From the NCBI RefSeq assembly GCF_020536995.1, contig NW_026273340.1, positions 155,001-219,000 of the forward strand: a stretch of 64,000 nt of DNA, written 5' to 3'. This DNA comes from Dreissena polymorpha. Taxonomy: Eukaryota; Mollusca; Bivalvia; Myida; Dreissenidae. Position 1 is the stretch's first letter, and each line of letters begins with the position of its first letter. Below the pieces are notes generated by a model. That model made no database searches, was not told the origin of the DNA, and saw nothing but the letters and a program-made list of their open reading frames with translations. Positions 1-12,195 of the stretch are shown here, piece after piece. The translations under genes and the position numbers were made by a program.

Positions 1-717
1 TTCCCTAATTTTTTTCTCCGAACAAACAGCAATCAGAAATAAATGAATTTATGTGTGCATGAAAAATGCGAAATTTCACGCCTACAAATATAAACGATTT
101 TACAGTACACTTAAAACATAAGTGTGGCGTAGTGCAACACAATATAATAATGGGACACGTTTGTTCCAATTTCGGTGATCACTTAAAACGGACTTAGATT
201 CCATTCAACAGCGTGTGTGTTTCCAATTTTGACACTCTTTTGCTCAATAGGCATTTGTTATCATACAAACAGTGCTCGCTATAGTAGGAAAATGTTCTTC
301 AATATGAACAAATCGTGATAGAATGACGATAGAAATTTAAATTAAGATATGTAAAGCTTTTCAATATAATTACGAAATGTATGACGTGATATTTAAATTA
401 ATCTTCGATGAAATACTTATAGGCAGTGAAAATAATGTCTGTCTTGTATGTAGTGCGGTTTTATAGGTACAATTAGGAGTTTTAAATCAATTTATCGATA
501 CCTTTGGTCAATATTGAGAATTGAATGCTGTGGGCGGAATAAAAACAGTTCGGATTTATGCGATCGTAGGTACTTTTGTTAAAATATTAAGCGATTAATA
601 AATTATAAATAAAGAAAAAACTTTAAGTTTATTTATTTTAAACAAACCATTAAGTAATGCATGAAATCAATTGAAAAACACGCATCTATATCTTGTGACA
701 GTGAGCATGTATTTATT
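1..717. other. AT-rich intergenic DNA, nothing recognised
   Basis: No reading frame of useful length, no RNA gene and no clear repeat can be supported here. Base composition is strongly AT-rich, like the other non-coding stretches of the window. Confidence 0.5.
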
Positions 718-1209
718 TTAAAGGGACCTTTTTCACGTTTTGGTAAATTGTCAAAATTGAAAAAAATTGTATCAGACTTGCAAAGTTGTGTTGAAGTTAT
801 GATATATGCGATTCAACAGTAATACTGAACATTTACCATGCTCCAAAATATCAATTATACATGTATATATCGTTTGATGATTAAAAATACATCGATTTAA
901 CAATTTGGAGAGTTCTGTTGTTATCGTTAGATTTTGTGATATTACGAGGATTGCATATATATAGCATTAAAAATGTCGAAGACTACTTTAGGAAAGATGG
1001 TCGTGTGGTTTTAGCAATAGACTTGTAATCCAAGGTTTGAGCCCAGTTGTGGGTTTCTAATTTTTCTATCTTTAATTTTTATATTGTTTATACTAAAGCT
1101 TTTAATTTAAAAAGTATAATAGAGCTTTTTAGTTTACATTTATCAACTCAAAGCATTTAATGACAGACTTCAGACCATGCCAAAATCTGTAAAAAAAAGG
1201 TCTCTTTAA
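718..1209. mobile_element. TTAA-flanked MITE with tRNA-like core, copy 1
   Basis: The element body is about 484 bp (722-1205) between two TTAA tetranucleotides (718-721 and 1206-1209). The ends are inverted repeats: AGGGACCTTTTTCAC on the left, and an AGAGACC-type end read inward on the right. A second copy with the same ends and internal order lies at 35179-35696. TTAA target duplication with short AGGG ends is typical of piggyBac-type elements; no transposase is present, so this would be a non-autonomous copy. Inside, about 1030-1060, is a polymerase III box B-like string (GGTTTGAGCCC), weaker than in copy 2. The superfamily assignment is inference. Confidence 0.7.
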
Positions 1210-2003
1210 TGAATGAAAAGGCATGTAAGCTATTTTCATGCAGAAACTCATCAATGCAGTTAAACTAATTTCAATAAAAACATATTCCATACATTCATAG
1301 AATAGTTGTTTATATTGCGGACAATATCAAACAACGTTCACCCTTTGTTGAAGACAAGAAGGGCTTATCTGCTATCTAAACGCATTTGATGATAAGACCC
1401 TCTGGCACGAATGTCGGAACTTCGAGCGCCATCTGAAAAACCAAAGTGAAGTAACAGTAGGATGCATATAGCTTCACCACAACTATGGATATACAATGTA
1501 TAGCAATAACAATTGTACTATAACTGCGACAGATGTTAGTTTAATATCGTAGTCAAGTGATCTACGAAGGCGACATATGTCGACTGATTCTATATGACTC
1601 ACATTTATTATATCACATAGGTCAGGCACGCCTATTTGAAAATTAAATAAAATGTCAACATGTTTGAAATGGCATCACGGTATATTTATAGCATATATTG
1701 TTCATTATTTAGTGTTGTATTGCCAATGATAATATAATAGAACTAACTATTTTTGTAGACTAATGGTTTTCAAAGCGCACTGTCATGGAACATTTACTCT
1801 ATAACGATATTTTGCTGTGTTCATTTAAATTTAATTAAATTATGTTTATCCGCTTTCTTCAAAGACATTTTTGGAATACTTATATAAGCGTTATTTATCT
1901 TTCAGACATCTACAATTCTCTCAAGATATGATGGAACGACATTCAAGAACACGAAAGTAAAACTACTTATTTGCGAGTAACTTCATTGTCTGAGGTTACA
2001 AAA
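1210..2003 (+). other. Upstream region and possible 5' UTR of the first gene
   Basis: AT-rich and without a coding frame. A pyrimidine-rich tract ending in TTTCAG at 1905 could be a splice acceptor, making 1906-2003 the 5' untranslated part of the first coding exon. That would put the promoter and a leader exon further upstream, possibly outside the window. No TATA box or initiator can be chosen with confidence. Confidence 0.3.
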
Positions 2004-5000
2004 ATGTCAACAGCAAGTAACTCCGGAGTTGAGAAAAGCACAAACAGGTTGAATGTTGAAGTACAAAGAGTGTCCTCTTTTAAGACAGTAAAACGTCCAG
2101 TTATTAAGAAGAGAAATGAAGATAAAGTTTTCAAACTATTTTCCGGACCAAGTAAACCAAAATATAATGGATTGACATTAGACGTTTTGCAATCATTGAC
2201 GCCATTTAAAAATGGCGTCGATTTAGTGAAGCAAGAATCACGTGATCTGTTGCTGAACTGCATAAAACTACACCCAAGTGTTCACGAAGTATTTTTTCCG
2301 GAAGTGAAGAAAGATCTCCGAATAACCGACGAAGATTTACGAGGATTTCCGATTCACAGCCTAGCAGTTGCAGTCATATGCGAGGCCATTTCAAAAGGAG
2401 ATGATCCGTACAAGTTTTACTGTATGATCGAAAAGAATAACTTGGAAAATGTGCTGACTGAACTGTACACTAATGTACATTGGAAGAAATTGGGTAAATA
2501 TTGATTTATGCCATTGGTTATTAACAAAAAAGTATCTACTGAATATATATAATAAGGACAATGCACTAAATAAATGATGCCATTTCACAAACCTTCAGTC
2601 GGATATCGTTGACCCTCTATTTCATGTTGAGTGTAAAGAAAAAGTAAATGAAAAAGTAAAACATAACTATAATATTTAACTTAACTTTTTTTGCACTGTT
2701 TTGATAATTGAAGATGCATTAAGTTCAGGAGAATGATATACCGATTAAATTTTAATACACATATTATATAGTTATTTGGTCGATTACCTTTCTATGGCAA
2801 TTCCTCTCCTGCCTCTGATTCCAGCAGGGCAGTTATTACTTACTGGCGATCGATTGGTCATTGTCGGCTCGGTAATTACTTACATGTACCCCGGGTACGG
2901 TAAATTTACTTAATCGTACCCGGTCGATATTAGACTGTACCCGAGTTGTATGTCCGTCCAAAGTCCGATGTCGTAAAATGCGCCACCGATTATCTTAAAC
3001 AAACTTATCTTTAAAAATAACTGCATCAACAGGCTTTTTGAGTATGAGTTTCGATAATATATAGGCCATTTAACAGAAAATTGACATAAATTTAAGTATA
3101 ATTAATAAAAAAAATTAGCCGACAACGACCGATTTAGCGTTAAATTTCCCGGGTACCTTTTAGTATATTTACCGTACCCGGGGTACATGTAAGTATACTT
3201 AAGAGTACCCGGGGAACATGTTAGTAGTACCCGAGCCGACAATGACCAATCGAGCCTTACTGGCATCACTAAGTATTCTAGCATTGGAAAACCAGGTAAA
3301 AGAGTGAGCTGAACGCCGTAAAATTACTACTGTCGAAACCTCGAAAGTCCGACCGGACTTGTTATTTGTTGTTGTTGTTTTCTCCAGGGTTCTCCATGTA
3401 CTGCGCTCTGTACCCGTCCGTAGTGAGAGACGCACGGACGAACATCAGTTTGCAAGACTTCATTGACGATGATGGGTAAGCTTGTTCTCTGTCTTTTTAA
3501 AGAATGTTTAATTATTTAAATTCGTTGGCAAGAAATTTCGTGATTAAATAAACAACTTTTTCATGGACACGAAATTTCGTGGATTTCATATGTTGGAATA
3601 GCAAGAAATATGCCTCGAATGTTTGTCGTTTTGTCGACCATGTGGGAATTTATAAAAAAAACGACGGACTACTTTCAGGCCGGAGTGGGCGGAGCGTATT
3701 ATTGAGCGCATGACGGAGCCCTCTTGGACGATGGGATGGGTGCAGAAAATAGTCCGCGGTCATGTGACAGAGGAGGAATACAACATGGCGATGAACACAC
3801 TGTTCGTGAAATTACACATGTTGGACCCGCAGTCTGTCATTCCGACCTTTCATCTGCTGAATCACATCCGAGGTACGTGCTGGAAATAATTACATATACA
3901 CATATTTAGGTGTTGTCCTTATTTGCATATCTGTAGGTACATGTTGGCAACATATCTATAGATACATAGTTGTGTTAATAACATATCCACAGGTACGCTG
4001 TGGTGTTAATTATATATGAGTCGCGCTCTGCAAAAATTGCGTTTATGCATTCGGGTCCCAGATTAGCCTGGGCAGTCCGCACGGGCTAACAAGGGGAGAA
4101 ACTTCCGTTAAAACTTGATTTTTGCTAAGACGAGACTTTCGTGGAAAAAAAAATGTCGTAAGCGGAGAGTGTCGCCCTGATTAGCCTGTGCGGACTGCAA
4201 AGGCTAATCTGAGACGACACTTTACGCAAATGCATTTAACCCCTTTTTCACAGAGCACGGCCCATATCCATAGATACATGTTGGCATAAATTATTTATCA
4301 CCATATACTCACATTCAAACATTGGTGCAAATAAAGTATAGAAAAAAATAGACAGGTTTCCCGTTTGTTTGACGATGATAAATCATTTTCCGTATGCATT
4401 GTTTGAACTATCGAAAAACTGAATGACGCTATGTGTTTGCGCTGTTCTACAACATTCTCCTTTTTGTATCGAGTTATTAATACATTGTTTGATTGATTGC
4501 TTGTTACGTTGCTTTTGGCCATAATAAGGTACATGTATATAATAAATATAATAGTTTATGATTGTGACAGCGGGACTGTCGCACAACCAACTCATGAGAC
4601 ACAACCCACCGAAACATGCAATAGCTTACTGATTAAATAAACTTAATTAAGTAATACAAATTTCGAAAGGTGTATAAAGTGACTTAATAAAATAACGTAT
4701 ATTTAGTAAGCAAAGAGTTTCTGTTTTCATTTCAGCTCTCCCGGAATGCAACCTAGAGCTGGCCACCCGGGACTACCTCGGAGGCCCACTGGACGCTGTG
4801 GCACTCAGCGCGCATGCGCGGACGGCCGTAACAAAGGAGACCATGCCTAGCAACGGCACGTCGCGCATGAGCCTCGACAAAATCGAAGTTTTTTACGGCA
4901 TTGACGTCGATGAGTTTATAATGACGGAAGCGCGTAAGGTCGGCGTCTGGAACGGGCGACGTCCCGACAATAAAAGAACTAGTGACCTCCAGGATAGATG

Positions 5001-5013
5001 CAGCGTCATGTAA
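2004..5013 (+). CDS. Four-exon gene, 349-residue protein of unknown function with a CaaX-like end
   Basis: Exons are 2004-2493, 3388-3475, 3679-3872 and 4736-5013 (490, 88, 194 and 278 nt; 1,050 nt in all). All three introns are GT/AG, in phases 1, 2 and 1, and the frame stays open throughout, which strongly supports the model. The ATG at 2004 is preceded by AAAA; an upstream in-frame TTG is not needed. The protein starts with a basic Ser/Thr-rich segment (residues 1-50). A helical-looking middle follows, with motifs such as FPIHSLAVAVICEAI and WAERIIERM, and a conserved-looking stretch MDPQS-like (LHMLDPQSVIPTFHLL). It ends in a polar basic tail finishing CSVM. There is no signal peptide or membrane span. 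CSVM fits a CaaX prenylation box, and X=Met favours farnesyl transfer in known substrates, so membrane attachment is plausible. I do not recognise the family and propose no enzymatic function. Confidence 0.82.
2851..3252. mobile_element. Foldback MITE, GGGTACC-rich family, copy 1
   Basis: It lies in intron 1 of the first gene. The two ends are inverted copies that begin CGATTGGTCATTGTCGGCT and continue into GGGTAC-rich sequence. Related copies lie at 34294-34519 and 59890-60101, with a fragment at about 49155-49222. No protein is encoded. Confidence 0.75.
3873..4016 (+). repeat. Degenerate tandem units beginning at the exon 3 splice donor
   Basis: Directly after the exon ending at 3872 the intron contains about five imperfect units of 25-35 bp. 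Each begins AGGTAC, AGGTG or AGATAC and continues through TGTTGG/TGTGTTAA to an ACATAT-like end. The first unit starts on the real donor (GAG|GTACGTG). A further diverged unit follows the MITE at about 4268-4295. The repetition is visible but low in identity. Confidence 0.5.
4017..4265. mobile_element. Palindromic MITE (TTAGCCTGTGC family), intron 3 of first gene
   Basis: It has the standard layout seen about twenty times in this window. The ends read GAGTCGCGCTCTG and an inverted CAGAGCACGGC. Next come TTAATGCA-like and GTAAAGTGTCGTCCC-like blocks, then TTAGCCTGTGC beside its complement. The whole is close to an inverted repeat of about 250 bp. No coding capacity. Confidence 0.8.
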
Positions 5014-5492
5014 TCTCGTGATCACATTTGGCGGTTTCCGGCTCTCGTCGAAAAAATGCGCACGCATCCAGATGTCGCATCCGGAAAAAGCTCGCATACC
5101 CTATGGAATAAGCATCAATTGTTCGTCTGTGACAACGAAATGAACAAACGCATGCGTTAGTTGTGACGATGTTACAAATACGTTTTGTTGATTCGGACCT
5201 TCTATCTCATGACGTCGAGGTCTGGACGGATTTATACAATTACACATGTGTTTAGATTTTGTTGGAGAAAATCTCAGTGTGCTTCCGTATTGAATGTAAT
5301 ATTGTTCATTCGACTTATTTTGTACCAAAATCATCATGTATGTCTTCTGTGAATGTTTTAATTGTTAAGCGTACATTTTTGGTGCGAACATGTGCGAATA
5401 ATGCGGTATCGATGTATAAGTTATGCTATTCACACATTTTTTAATGTATGACAAGTATTGATAAAACAGTTCGTGTGTTATACGTAACGATT
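5014..5492. other. 3' flank of the first gene
   Basis: GC content falls after the stop at 5011-5013. No clear polyadenylation signal is seen close to the stop; the nearest strong AATAAA-like strings (about 5600) lie inside a repeat. Nothing else can be supported. Confidence 0.4.
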
Positions 5493-5578
5493 AATTCTAA
5501 CACGGCACGCGACTTGTTTTCTATAGACAAAGAAGGAAATCAAGTGTGGGTTATTCTGCAATAACTTACGGGCGGAGC
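5493..5578 (-). repeat. Outer arm of an AATAACCCAC-type foldback element
   Basis: This segment is the reverse complement of 54738-54828, sharing the AATTCTAACACGGCACG, TCTATAGACAAAG, GTGGGTTATTCTGCA and GGGCGGAGCTT blocks in order. At the other locus this arm sits about 0.5 kb from a hairpin (54105-54272). Here the matching hairpin is 7 kb away at 12463-12630, with the large transposon in between. Confidence 0.7.
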
Positions 5579-5752
5579 TTAATGTTTCGAAAATAGTTCC
5601 GAATAAATAAAGAAAATATTGCAGTAAAATGCACGTGCTAAAACCCGCCCTAAAAGAAATGTAATAAATGTAGCATGTATATAAATGTAATGAAACAACA
5701 AATTGTATATTTGGTGATAAGTGGCATAACCACACCTACAAAGAATGTTATT

Positions 5753-5930
5753 GGTAGTCTAGATGTCAAACCCTGGTTTTTGGGCTGACCTGGATTTATA
5801 GTACGCATAAACTGTTTTGCTGTATTATTGTTCCCCAACATCTCTAGAACCGAAATCCATCGGATGCCACCTTGGCACCATTGAGCATTTTGCTAAAAAT
5901 CCAAAATGGCCGCCAACATGGCTGCCAAAA
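5753..5930 (+). repeat. Left terminal inverted repeat of the 6.4-kb transposon
   Basis: It matches the complement of 12030-12195 in the same order: TAGTCT-GATGT, then CCTGGATTTATAGTACGCAT, then ATCCATCGGATGCCAC, then TTGAGCATTTTG, then AAAATGGCCGCCAA. Small indels occur between blocks. Confidence 0.8.
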
Positions 5931-7095
5931 GTGCACAATTTCCTATATGTCCTATATTTTTTGAATACTCATCTTTTTTTCACTTGAATTATTCGTTTAG
6001 GTAAATATCAACATCCTGGAGGCATTTAATAAAAAAAATGCTTTTGCTGCAAAAAAATAATAAAAAATGGCTGCCAAGATGGCGACCAAGATGCTGACCA
6101 AAATGCCAAAAGCTTGGTATTTTCATTACAATTTATTTTTAAACCTGCTTTTGAGAGCACAATCATACACACTTATACCACATTCATCTACACTGTTTTT
6201 CTTTGCGCATTATAGAATTATATAAGCTGAAATAACTCATCATGGTGATACATTTCATTATCAAAAACTGTAAATACCATACAATTTTATGAAAACAGAA
6301 TTTTTTTTGGAAATTTTATTATTTTATTTTATCATAGTTGTTCATCTTTATTTATTTTATTTTATTTAATCATAGCTGTAAATCTTTTGGGATGTAATTA
6401 CTACTTAAAACATTTTAATACAAAACTAATAATTTACATTCAAAATGATTAAAGGAAAATTATTATAGATACATAATTTACATTATAAAGTTATCTTCCT
6501 TTGTTATAAATCCGCCATTTAAGCGTCTGCAATGAAAACAAACAAAGAAAAGTAGAAGAGTTTTCAGCAGCTTCAACGTGAATTAACAATGGTTACATGT
6601 AAGTACAGTCAGTCTTATATATAAAATGAATAACTTATCTAAATGTGGTTGGTATAATTTGCTTGTGAATATGTTTAATGAGAAAACAAACAAAGGTCAA
6701 TATCATGAACAATTCTGCAAATGTCATTGTGTAACTATGTGGAAATTGAAATTTGCTTTATTGTGTGATCCTCGCACAAATGGACCGAAGGCCAATTTAT
6801 GTCAACGGTTAACTAAATGTGTGTTTATAAATTTATTGGATTTGTTATTGTAAGAAAGGTGCCGCTTAATTTTTCGTCAAAAGTGTAATAGTCTTCGGAT
6901 GGTTCTAGAAGCCGGATACATTTTATCATTAACCTATTGTTTAGCTGCCAGTTCAATAACAGTTGCAATAAAACTAAATGTAGTTTTTGTTTTCCTTTCA
7001 GATGAAAGGTGTGTTCATAGAGATACCTTCATGAGCCACAAAACTGAGCTACACACCAGACTTACCCCAGTACCCCGGATGAATTGACAACTTAA
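5931..7095. other. Transposon 5' non-coding region
   Basis: This lies between the left TIR and the long coding region. It contains further GGCTGCCAAGATGGCGACC-like short repeats just inside the TIR (to about 6110), then AT-rich DNA. A 75-residue frame at 6626-6853 has no recognisable feature and I do not call it a gene. A pyrimidine tract ending TTTCAG at about 7001 might be a splice acceptor for the transposon mRNA. Confidence 0.45.
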
Positions 7096-10000
7096 ATGGC
7101 CAACTGTATTTTAGAAGACATTTTCCATTGTGGACAATCAGAACATGAACTCCAAGATTTTGGACACAGTCGTTTATTAAACTTCATTAAATCCAGCAAA
7201 CTTAGGAAAGATGGTATCCATATCAAACTTCAGAAAATACTTGATGACAATGATGACAAAGTAACTGTCAAATGTCACAAAGGCTGCGCATCAACGTATA
7301 CATCAAAATACCACATAACTCGCCATTTAAACAGGATTGATTGTGAGCATCAAATATCCCCCATATTGGTGAAACGCAGATGACGTTCTGACATACAGGA
7401 ATTTGATTTTAAAAAGCATTGTTTATATTGTGGCGAAGACTGTTCAGTTACAACAGATCCAAAAAATCCCAATTGTGCTAAAAAATCATTTTTGTGTCGC
7501 ACGGCAGAACGTCAAGGAAAACAGACTTTCAAAGAGTCTATACTTCAGGTGTGCCAGTCTCGAAACGATGACTGGTCAGTACAGGTAGAAGTGCGTCTTA
7601 GTGGTGTGATCAGTGATTTACATGCTGCCGATGCAAGATATCACGATGCTTGTAGAAAAACTTTTATGGGGCTACGTAATGTGGAATTTGCTGCAAAAAG
7701 AAAGACTACCACAGACGATCCATCCTTACAGGCAACAATAAGATGCATGGAGAATGATAAGTCCAAAACATGGACATCGGTAGAATTACACAGTTTCTAC
7801 ACGGGTAATGGTGGTAGTTTACCAAGGAAGACTTTAGTTCAAAAACTTAGTGATGTGTTTGGTGATGAGTTATTAGTTCTATCTTCTAAGGGCCTTGCAA
7901 ATATTGTTATCTTTAGAAACAAAGCTTCAACTTTATTAAGGTTAGATGATTTAGACGAGGATGCTATCCCCATTGAATACACAGCTAAACAAATTGTAAG
8001 TGAATGGAAGAAAATACACTACAACAAAGACAAATACAACATAAGAATAGATAGGAAATTGGCTGCTGAACAATCAAGTGCAACACTTTCAAAGTTACTT
8101 TCTTGCATGTCGGAGAAACTCAGTAACACTCTCCCTGCGTTGTTAATTTGCAATATGGTAACAGGTCTAGTAAACAATAAACCGACATCTCTTCAAATTG
8201 CACTTGGTATTGAAACCAGAGAAAAAGCTTGCATACAAAATTTATATGACTTTGGTGTAACATGCTCCTATGATGAAGTGCTTCGTTTCAAAACATCAGC
8301 AGCTGTATCTACAGTAGCAGAGGAACAAAACCCCAGTCTAAGACCCATAACTGATGCAAATGAAGACTTGATCCAGGCTGTTGCTGATAATTTTGATGCA
8401 AATGTCTCATCACAAAACGGACTCAAGTCAACTCATGCACTTGCACTCTTACTAACCCAAAATAAAAGAACCTTAGATATAACACCAGGATACAACCGGA
8501 CAATTGATCGGATATCTAGGGATGCTATGAAACTCCAATAAAGTCATATGTAAAAATCCAACATTACCAGGGACCTAAAAGGCCTAATATGCCTGCAAAT
8601 TACCCTCGGCGCTGTGTGTTGGCATTGAGAATGTTAGCAGAAAAGGCAATTCTAAATGCAAGAGCAAGGGACCTAGACCTTCAATTTATGCGTGACATAA
8701 CACTTGTCAACAATTTACCAGAGTTTGGTGGATACAATACAGCCATTGTAAGGAGGCAAGGCCAATCAATGAAACCTGGTTCATCAGTCATGTACACACC
8801 TCTGATCGACATGATACCTTCTGATCCAGACACCATGATGACTGCAATGTGGACAAGACTTTACTATATTTACCGCTGACCAACAGCTATATCGTGTTAT
8901 GGTAAATGTAATGTGGGTTCACCGTGAGCTATTTCATGACTTTTATCCAAGACTTGGAGGAATGCACACTTTGATGAGTTTTGTTGGTTGTGTTGGTGTC
9001 CTGATGGCAAACAGTGGTCTTGAAGACATATTAAAAGCATCTTTTGGTGGAGTGACCAGGATGTTGACGGGGAAGAACTTTCCACAAAATGTAAGGGCCC
9101 TCAGAATGGTAGCTGAAGAGGTTTTAAGAAAAGAATCTCCTTTTGCAAACTCTTTTGACGACCGTATGCTCTCCCTGGAGAGTAAAGCAAACAATAGTAG
9201 AACAGCCCGTCTTTGGCTAGACTGCCTGATTAAGCCTGTATTCATCATGATGCTCTTTGTTCGAGCCGAACGAGAAGCAGAATGGGGCCTGCATCTTTCA
9301 GCAGTAGCAGCTATGATGCAATATTTCTTTACTGCCGGGCATATTAATTACGCAAGATATGGTTTGCATTACTTAAGGTCTATGGAAAATCTTCCTGCAC
9401 ATGTCCGAGAAAGATTTCTTGCTGGTGAGCATGTGATGCGCCATCATGCCGGGCTATGGAATGGTATCTGGTCGGATATGTTTATTGAGACCACATTTAT
9501 GCGCTATGGCCATGGACCTGGAGGAATAATAGGCATAACACTTAAGGAATCCGCTTTAAAGCGTTGGGCACTGAGTCTCCATATATGTAGCCAGCTAATC
9601 CAAGACATAAAATGCATGAGGAACATTGAATAAGAATCTGCACATGTCAGTACACATGCAGAAGAGTCATCTGCTCGAGTGAAAGCCGATAGTGCTGATC
9701 GGCAGAATATTCAAAAGAAGTTGGATACATGCATTGATCCAATGAATCCTGCAGAACACAGCACTGGTGTCTTAAACATTGTATCAGGAAGAATTGGTAA
9801 TGAATGTGTCAATGTTGATGATGCTCTAGCAATTGGGATGGAACAGATGATTGCCTTTGAAAACACATGGCCCGAAGGTTTTCATAGCAAATTGACCAAC
9901 AAGGTTGTAACAATGGCTATCAACAAAAATGGGGTGACATGTGAGGCAGGCACAATCTATGACACGGATTTGATACATGGAAGAGTAATAGGTTTAATGT

Positions 10001-11487
10001 CATCAAGATCAGTCGACTTGAAAGATGTCCTAAGCCACGAACTTTCAACGGTACCGACCTCAATGTTTGATAACAATGGTAACATGAAGATAGCTACATC
10101 AAAATCAACCTTGAAGAGGAAACTACAAGTAACCCAGTCAGCTAGACTTTCATCTACGCCAGTCACAATTGTAATAGATGGTTGTGCAGTTCTATGGTGC
10201 ATACATTGGCCTGCAAATGGTACAGTGCAGGATTTTGTGAATAGTTTGTGGCGATTTGTATTACTACATTTGAGTTCTTGTGATGTGTATCTGATATTCG
10301 ACCGATACCATCCATACAGCATTAAGAGTGGAACAAGAACCGGAAGAGCCAGTAGTTGCAAGAAAGTTTGTCATAAATTGACCAACTCAACACCTCTCCC
10401 AGCCCAGCAAATTATATTGACAAATTTTGAAAATAAGGTTCAGTTGATAGACCTAATATGTGAAGATTTCAGATGTAGGGAGAATGATCTACAAGAAGTA
10501 CAACATAAACTTATTATCACAGGTTCATCGGATATTCCAGTAGAAATTCATAGAAATAACATCATGGACAGAGTGGATTTGCGAACCACCCATGAGGAAG
10601 CCGATGTAATTATTCCTCGACAAGTTGTGCAGGCTATAGAAGAGGGAGCTGTCTGTGTCAAGGTCTTATGCGACGATACTGATGTGTTTGTTTTACTTCT
10701 ACATGTATATTTGACTATGAACCTTACATGTACAGTCTTAATGGAAAGCACAAGTGCAGACAGAACGATTGTGGATATTGGTGCTACAACACAGAAAAAC
10801 AAGGCAATAATTCCAAGTTTATTGGCAGCCCATGCGTTGTCCGGCTGTGACACAGTTGCTAGGCTAACTGGGATTGGAAAAATTAAGGTCATCAAACAGT
10901 TAGTGAAAGGATTACACCTTGATCATCTTGGTGTCAATGATGCAAGTTTTGATCTTGTTTTGTCAGAAGCAACATCATTTATTGCAGCGTGCTATGGACG
11001 CTATAACAAAGCTAGTATGTCAGATGTCAGGTATGAAGTTTGGCTTTCCAAAATAGGGAAGAAAAATAACAGAAATATGCCAAAACTACAAGCGTTGCCA
11101 CCAACAACTGAGTCTTTCTTAGAAAATGTCAAAAGAGCTCATCTTCAAACATGCATGTGGAAAGCCACCTTAGAACAAGATCCCCCAACATTCAATGTTA
11201 CTGAGTTTGGTTGGAAAAAAGAGGAAGTGGGCAAGGTTCTTATACCCGTCCTAATTGCCGATGATAAACCGTTAGCCCCAGCAAGTGTGTTGAAACTAGT
11301 ATCGTGTGGTTGTTCATCTGATCAACCATGTGGAACAGCAAGGTGTAGGTGTTATAGTGCACACCTGCCATGCACCATGTTTTGCAGCTGCCATCAAACG
11401 TGCAACTGTGCGAACAGATTAACAAAGGAGGCAGATAACAATAGTGACAGTGAAGCGGAGGACTGTGACAGTAATGATGAAACATAA
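7096..11487 (+). pseudogene. Interrupted transposon protein: zinc-finger-like N-terminus, XPG/FEN-like nuclease, Cys-rich tail
   Basis: Successive open segments (7096-7383, 7384-8541, 8589-8879, 8899-9633, 9679-11487) read as one protein of roughly 1,450 residues broken by two in-frame stops and two frame changes. The N-terminal part has Cys/His clusters (CHKGCAST...HITRH; CLYCGEDC; DARYHDACRKTF). The C-terminal part carries, in order, VIDG (about 10171), VYLIFDRY (about 10285), HEEADV (about 10591), CDDTDVFVLLLH (about 10669), LSGCDT (about 10838) and LTGIGK (about 10864). This is the same order and spacing logic as the acidic residues and helix-hairpin-helix of FEN1/XPG nucleases (GCD followed by GIG). 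The tail (about 11305-11440) is a CXC-like run of about a dozen cysteines, then an acidic end. The nuclease assignment is inferred from motifs only. Confidence 0.65.
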
Positions 11488-12029
11488 CACATAAATAACA
11501 AAACACAATAAGAGAGAGTAAGTTACTCTTTATTAATAAATGACTGGTTGTTGTTGACATTTGTATGACGTTGTTATGTAATCCTTATACTTTTTGTACT
11601 GTTTAGAACCGTATAATTGAGACGGTTCTAATGTGGACCTGACCCATATGGTTTTAATCAAAATTAAATTAGTTTATGGTTGAGTATTTACCTTATTTTT
11701 ATATGGATTTCACACTTTGTCTGATATTGTGACCTCCATTGTTTAATTTCAGGTTTTTTGAAATCAGAATTTTGTATTTGAAATGAGGAAATGATTAAAA
11801 GATAAAGGTTCAGACTCAATAATTAAATGATGACAGTTTGTTCGTGAAAAATGTCGCGTTTTTCTCAAAAACGGCCATTTTTTCGGCCATTTTGGAATTT
11901 TGTTGGTGTATTTAATTTGTAATTATTTATTTTATGTTTTAACATTATCGTTCAACAATAAAAACACTAATTTTGAGACAAAATAAAGCAAATACATAAT
12001 TTTTTTGAATAGTTATGATGATTTCTTCA
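11488..12029. other. Transposon 3' non-coding region
   Basis: AT-rich DNA between the stop codon and the right TIR. AATAAA-like strings soon after the stop (about 11490-11545) and at about 11955-11990 could serve as polyadenylation signals. Nothing else is seen. Confidence 0.4.
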
Positions 12030-12195
12030 TTTGGGCGGCCATCTTGGCGGCCATCTTGGATTTTTCAAAATGCTCAACAATGCCAGAGTGGCATCCGATG
12101 GATTCTAAATCAAGACATATTGTAGAACACGTTTATGCAAAAACATTTTATGCGTACTATAAATCCAGGTATTTTGCTTCACATCCAGACTATGG
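12030..12195 (-). repeat. Right terminal inverted repeat of the 6.4-kb transposon
   Basis: Inverted partner of 5753-5930. It reads GGCGGCCATCTTGG (twice), TCAAAATGCTCAA, GTGGCATCCGATGGAT and ATGCGTACTATAAATCCAGG, and ends near ACATCCAGACTA. Confidence 0.8.

Larger units (their letters stand above)
5753..12195 (+). mobile_element. 6.4-kb DNA transposon with long TIRs and an XPG/FEN-like nuclease coding region
   Basis: Long imperfect terminal inverted repeats (about 5753-5930 and 12030-12195) bracket a single coding region at 7096-11487. The outermost bases and any target-site duplication cannot be fixed by eye. No DDE transposase motif, polymerase, reverse transcriptase or capsid gene was seen. 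The encoded protein belongs to a family I recall as uncharacterised in mollusc and cnidarian genomes; I cannot name its superfamily. The coding region is interrupted at about four places, so this copy is not autonomous. Confidence is high that it is a mobile element and low for the class. Confidence 0.75.

Noticed and set aside
6626-6853. 75-codon frame in the transposon 5' region
   Set aside because: No motif or codon-use support; shared frames of this size are expected by chance.
9957-10361. 134-codon minus-strand frame
   Set aside because: Antisense shadow of the transposon nuclease coding region.
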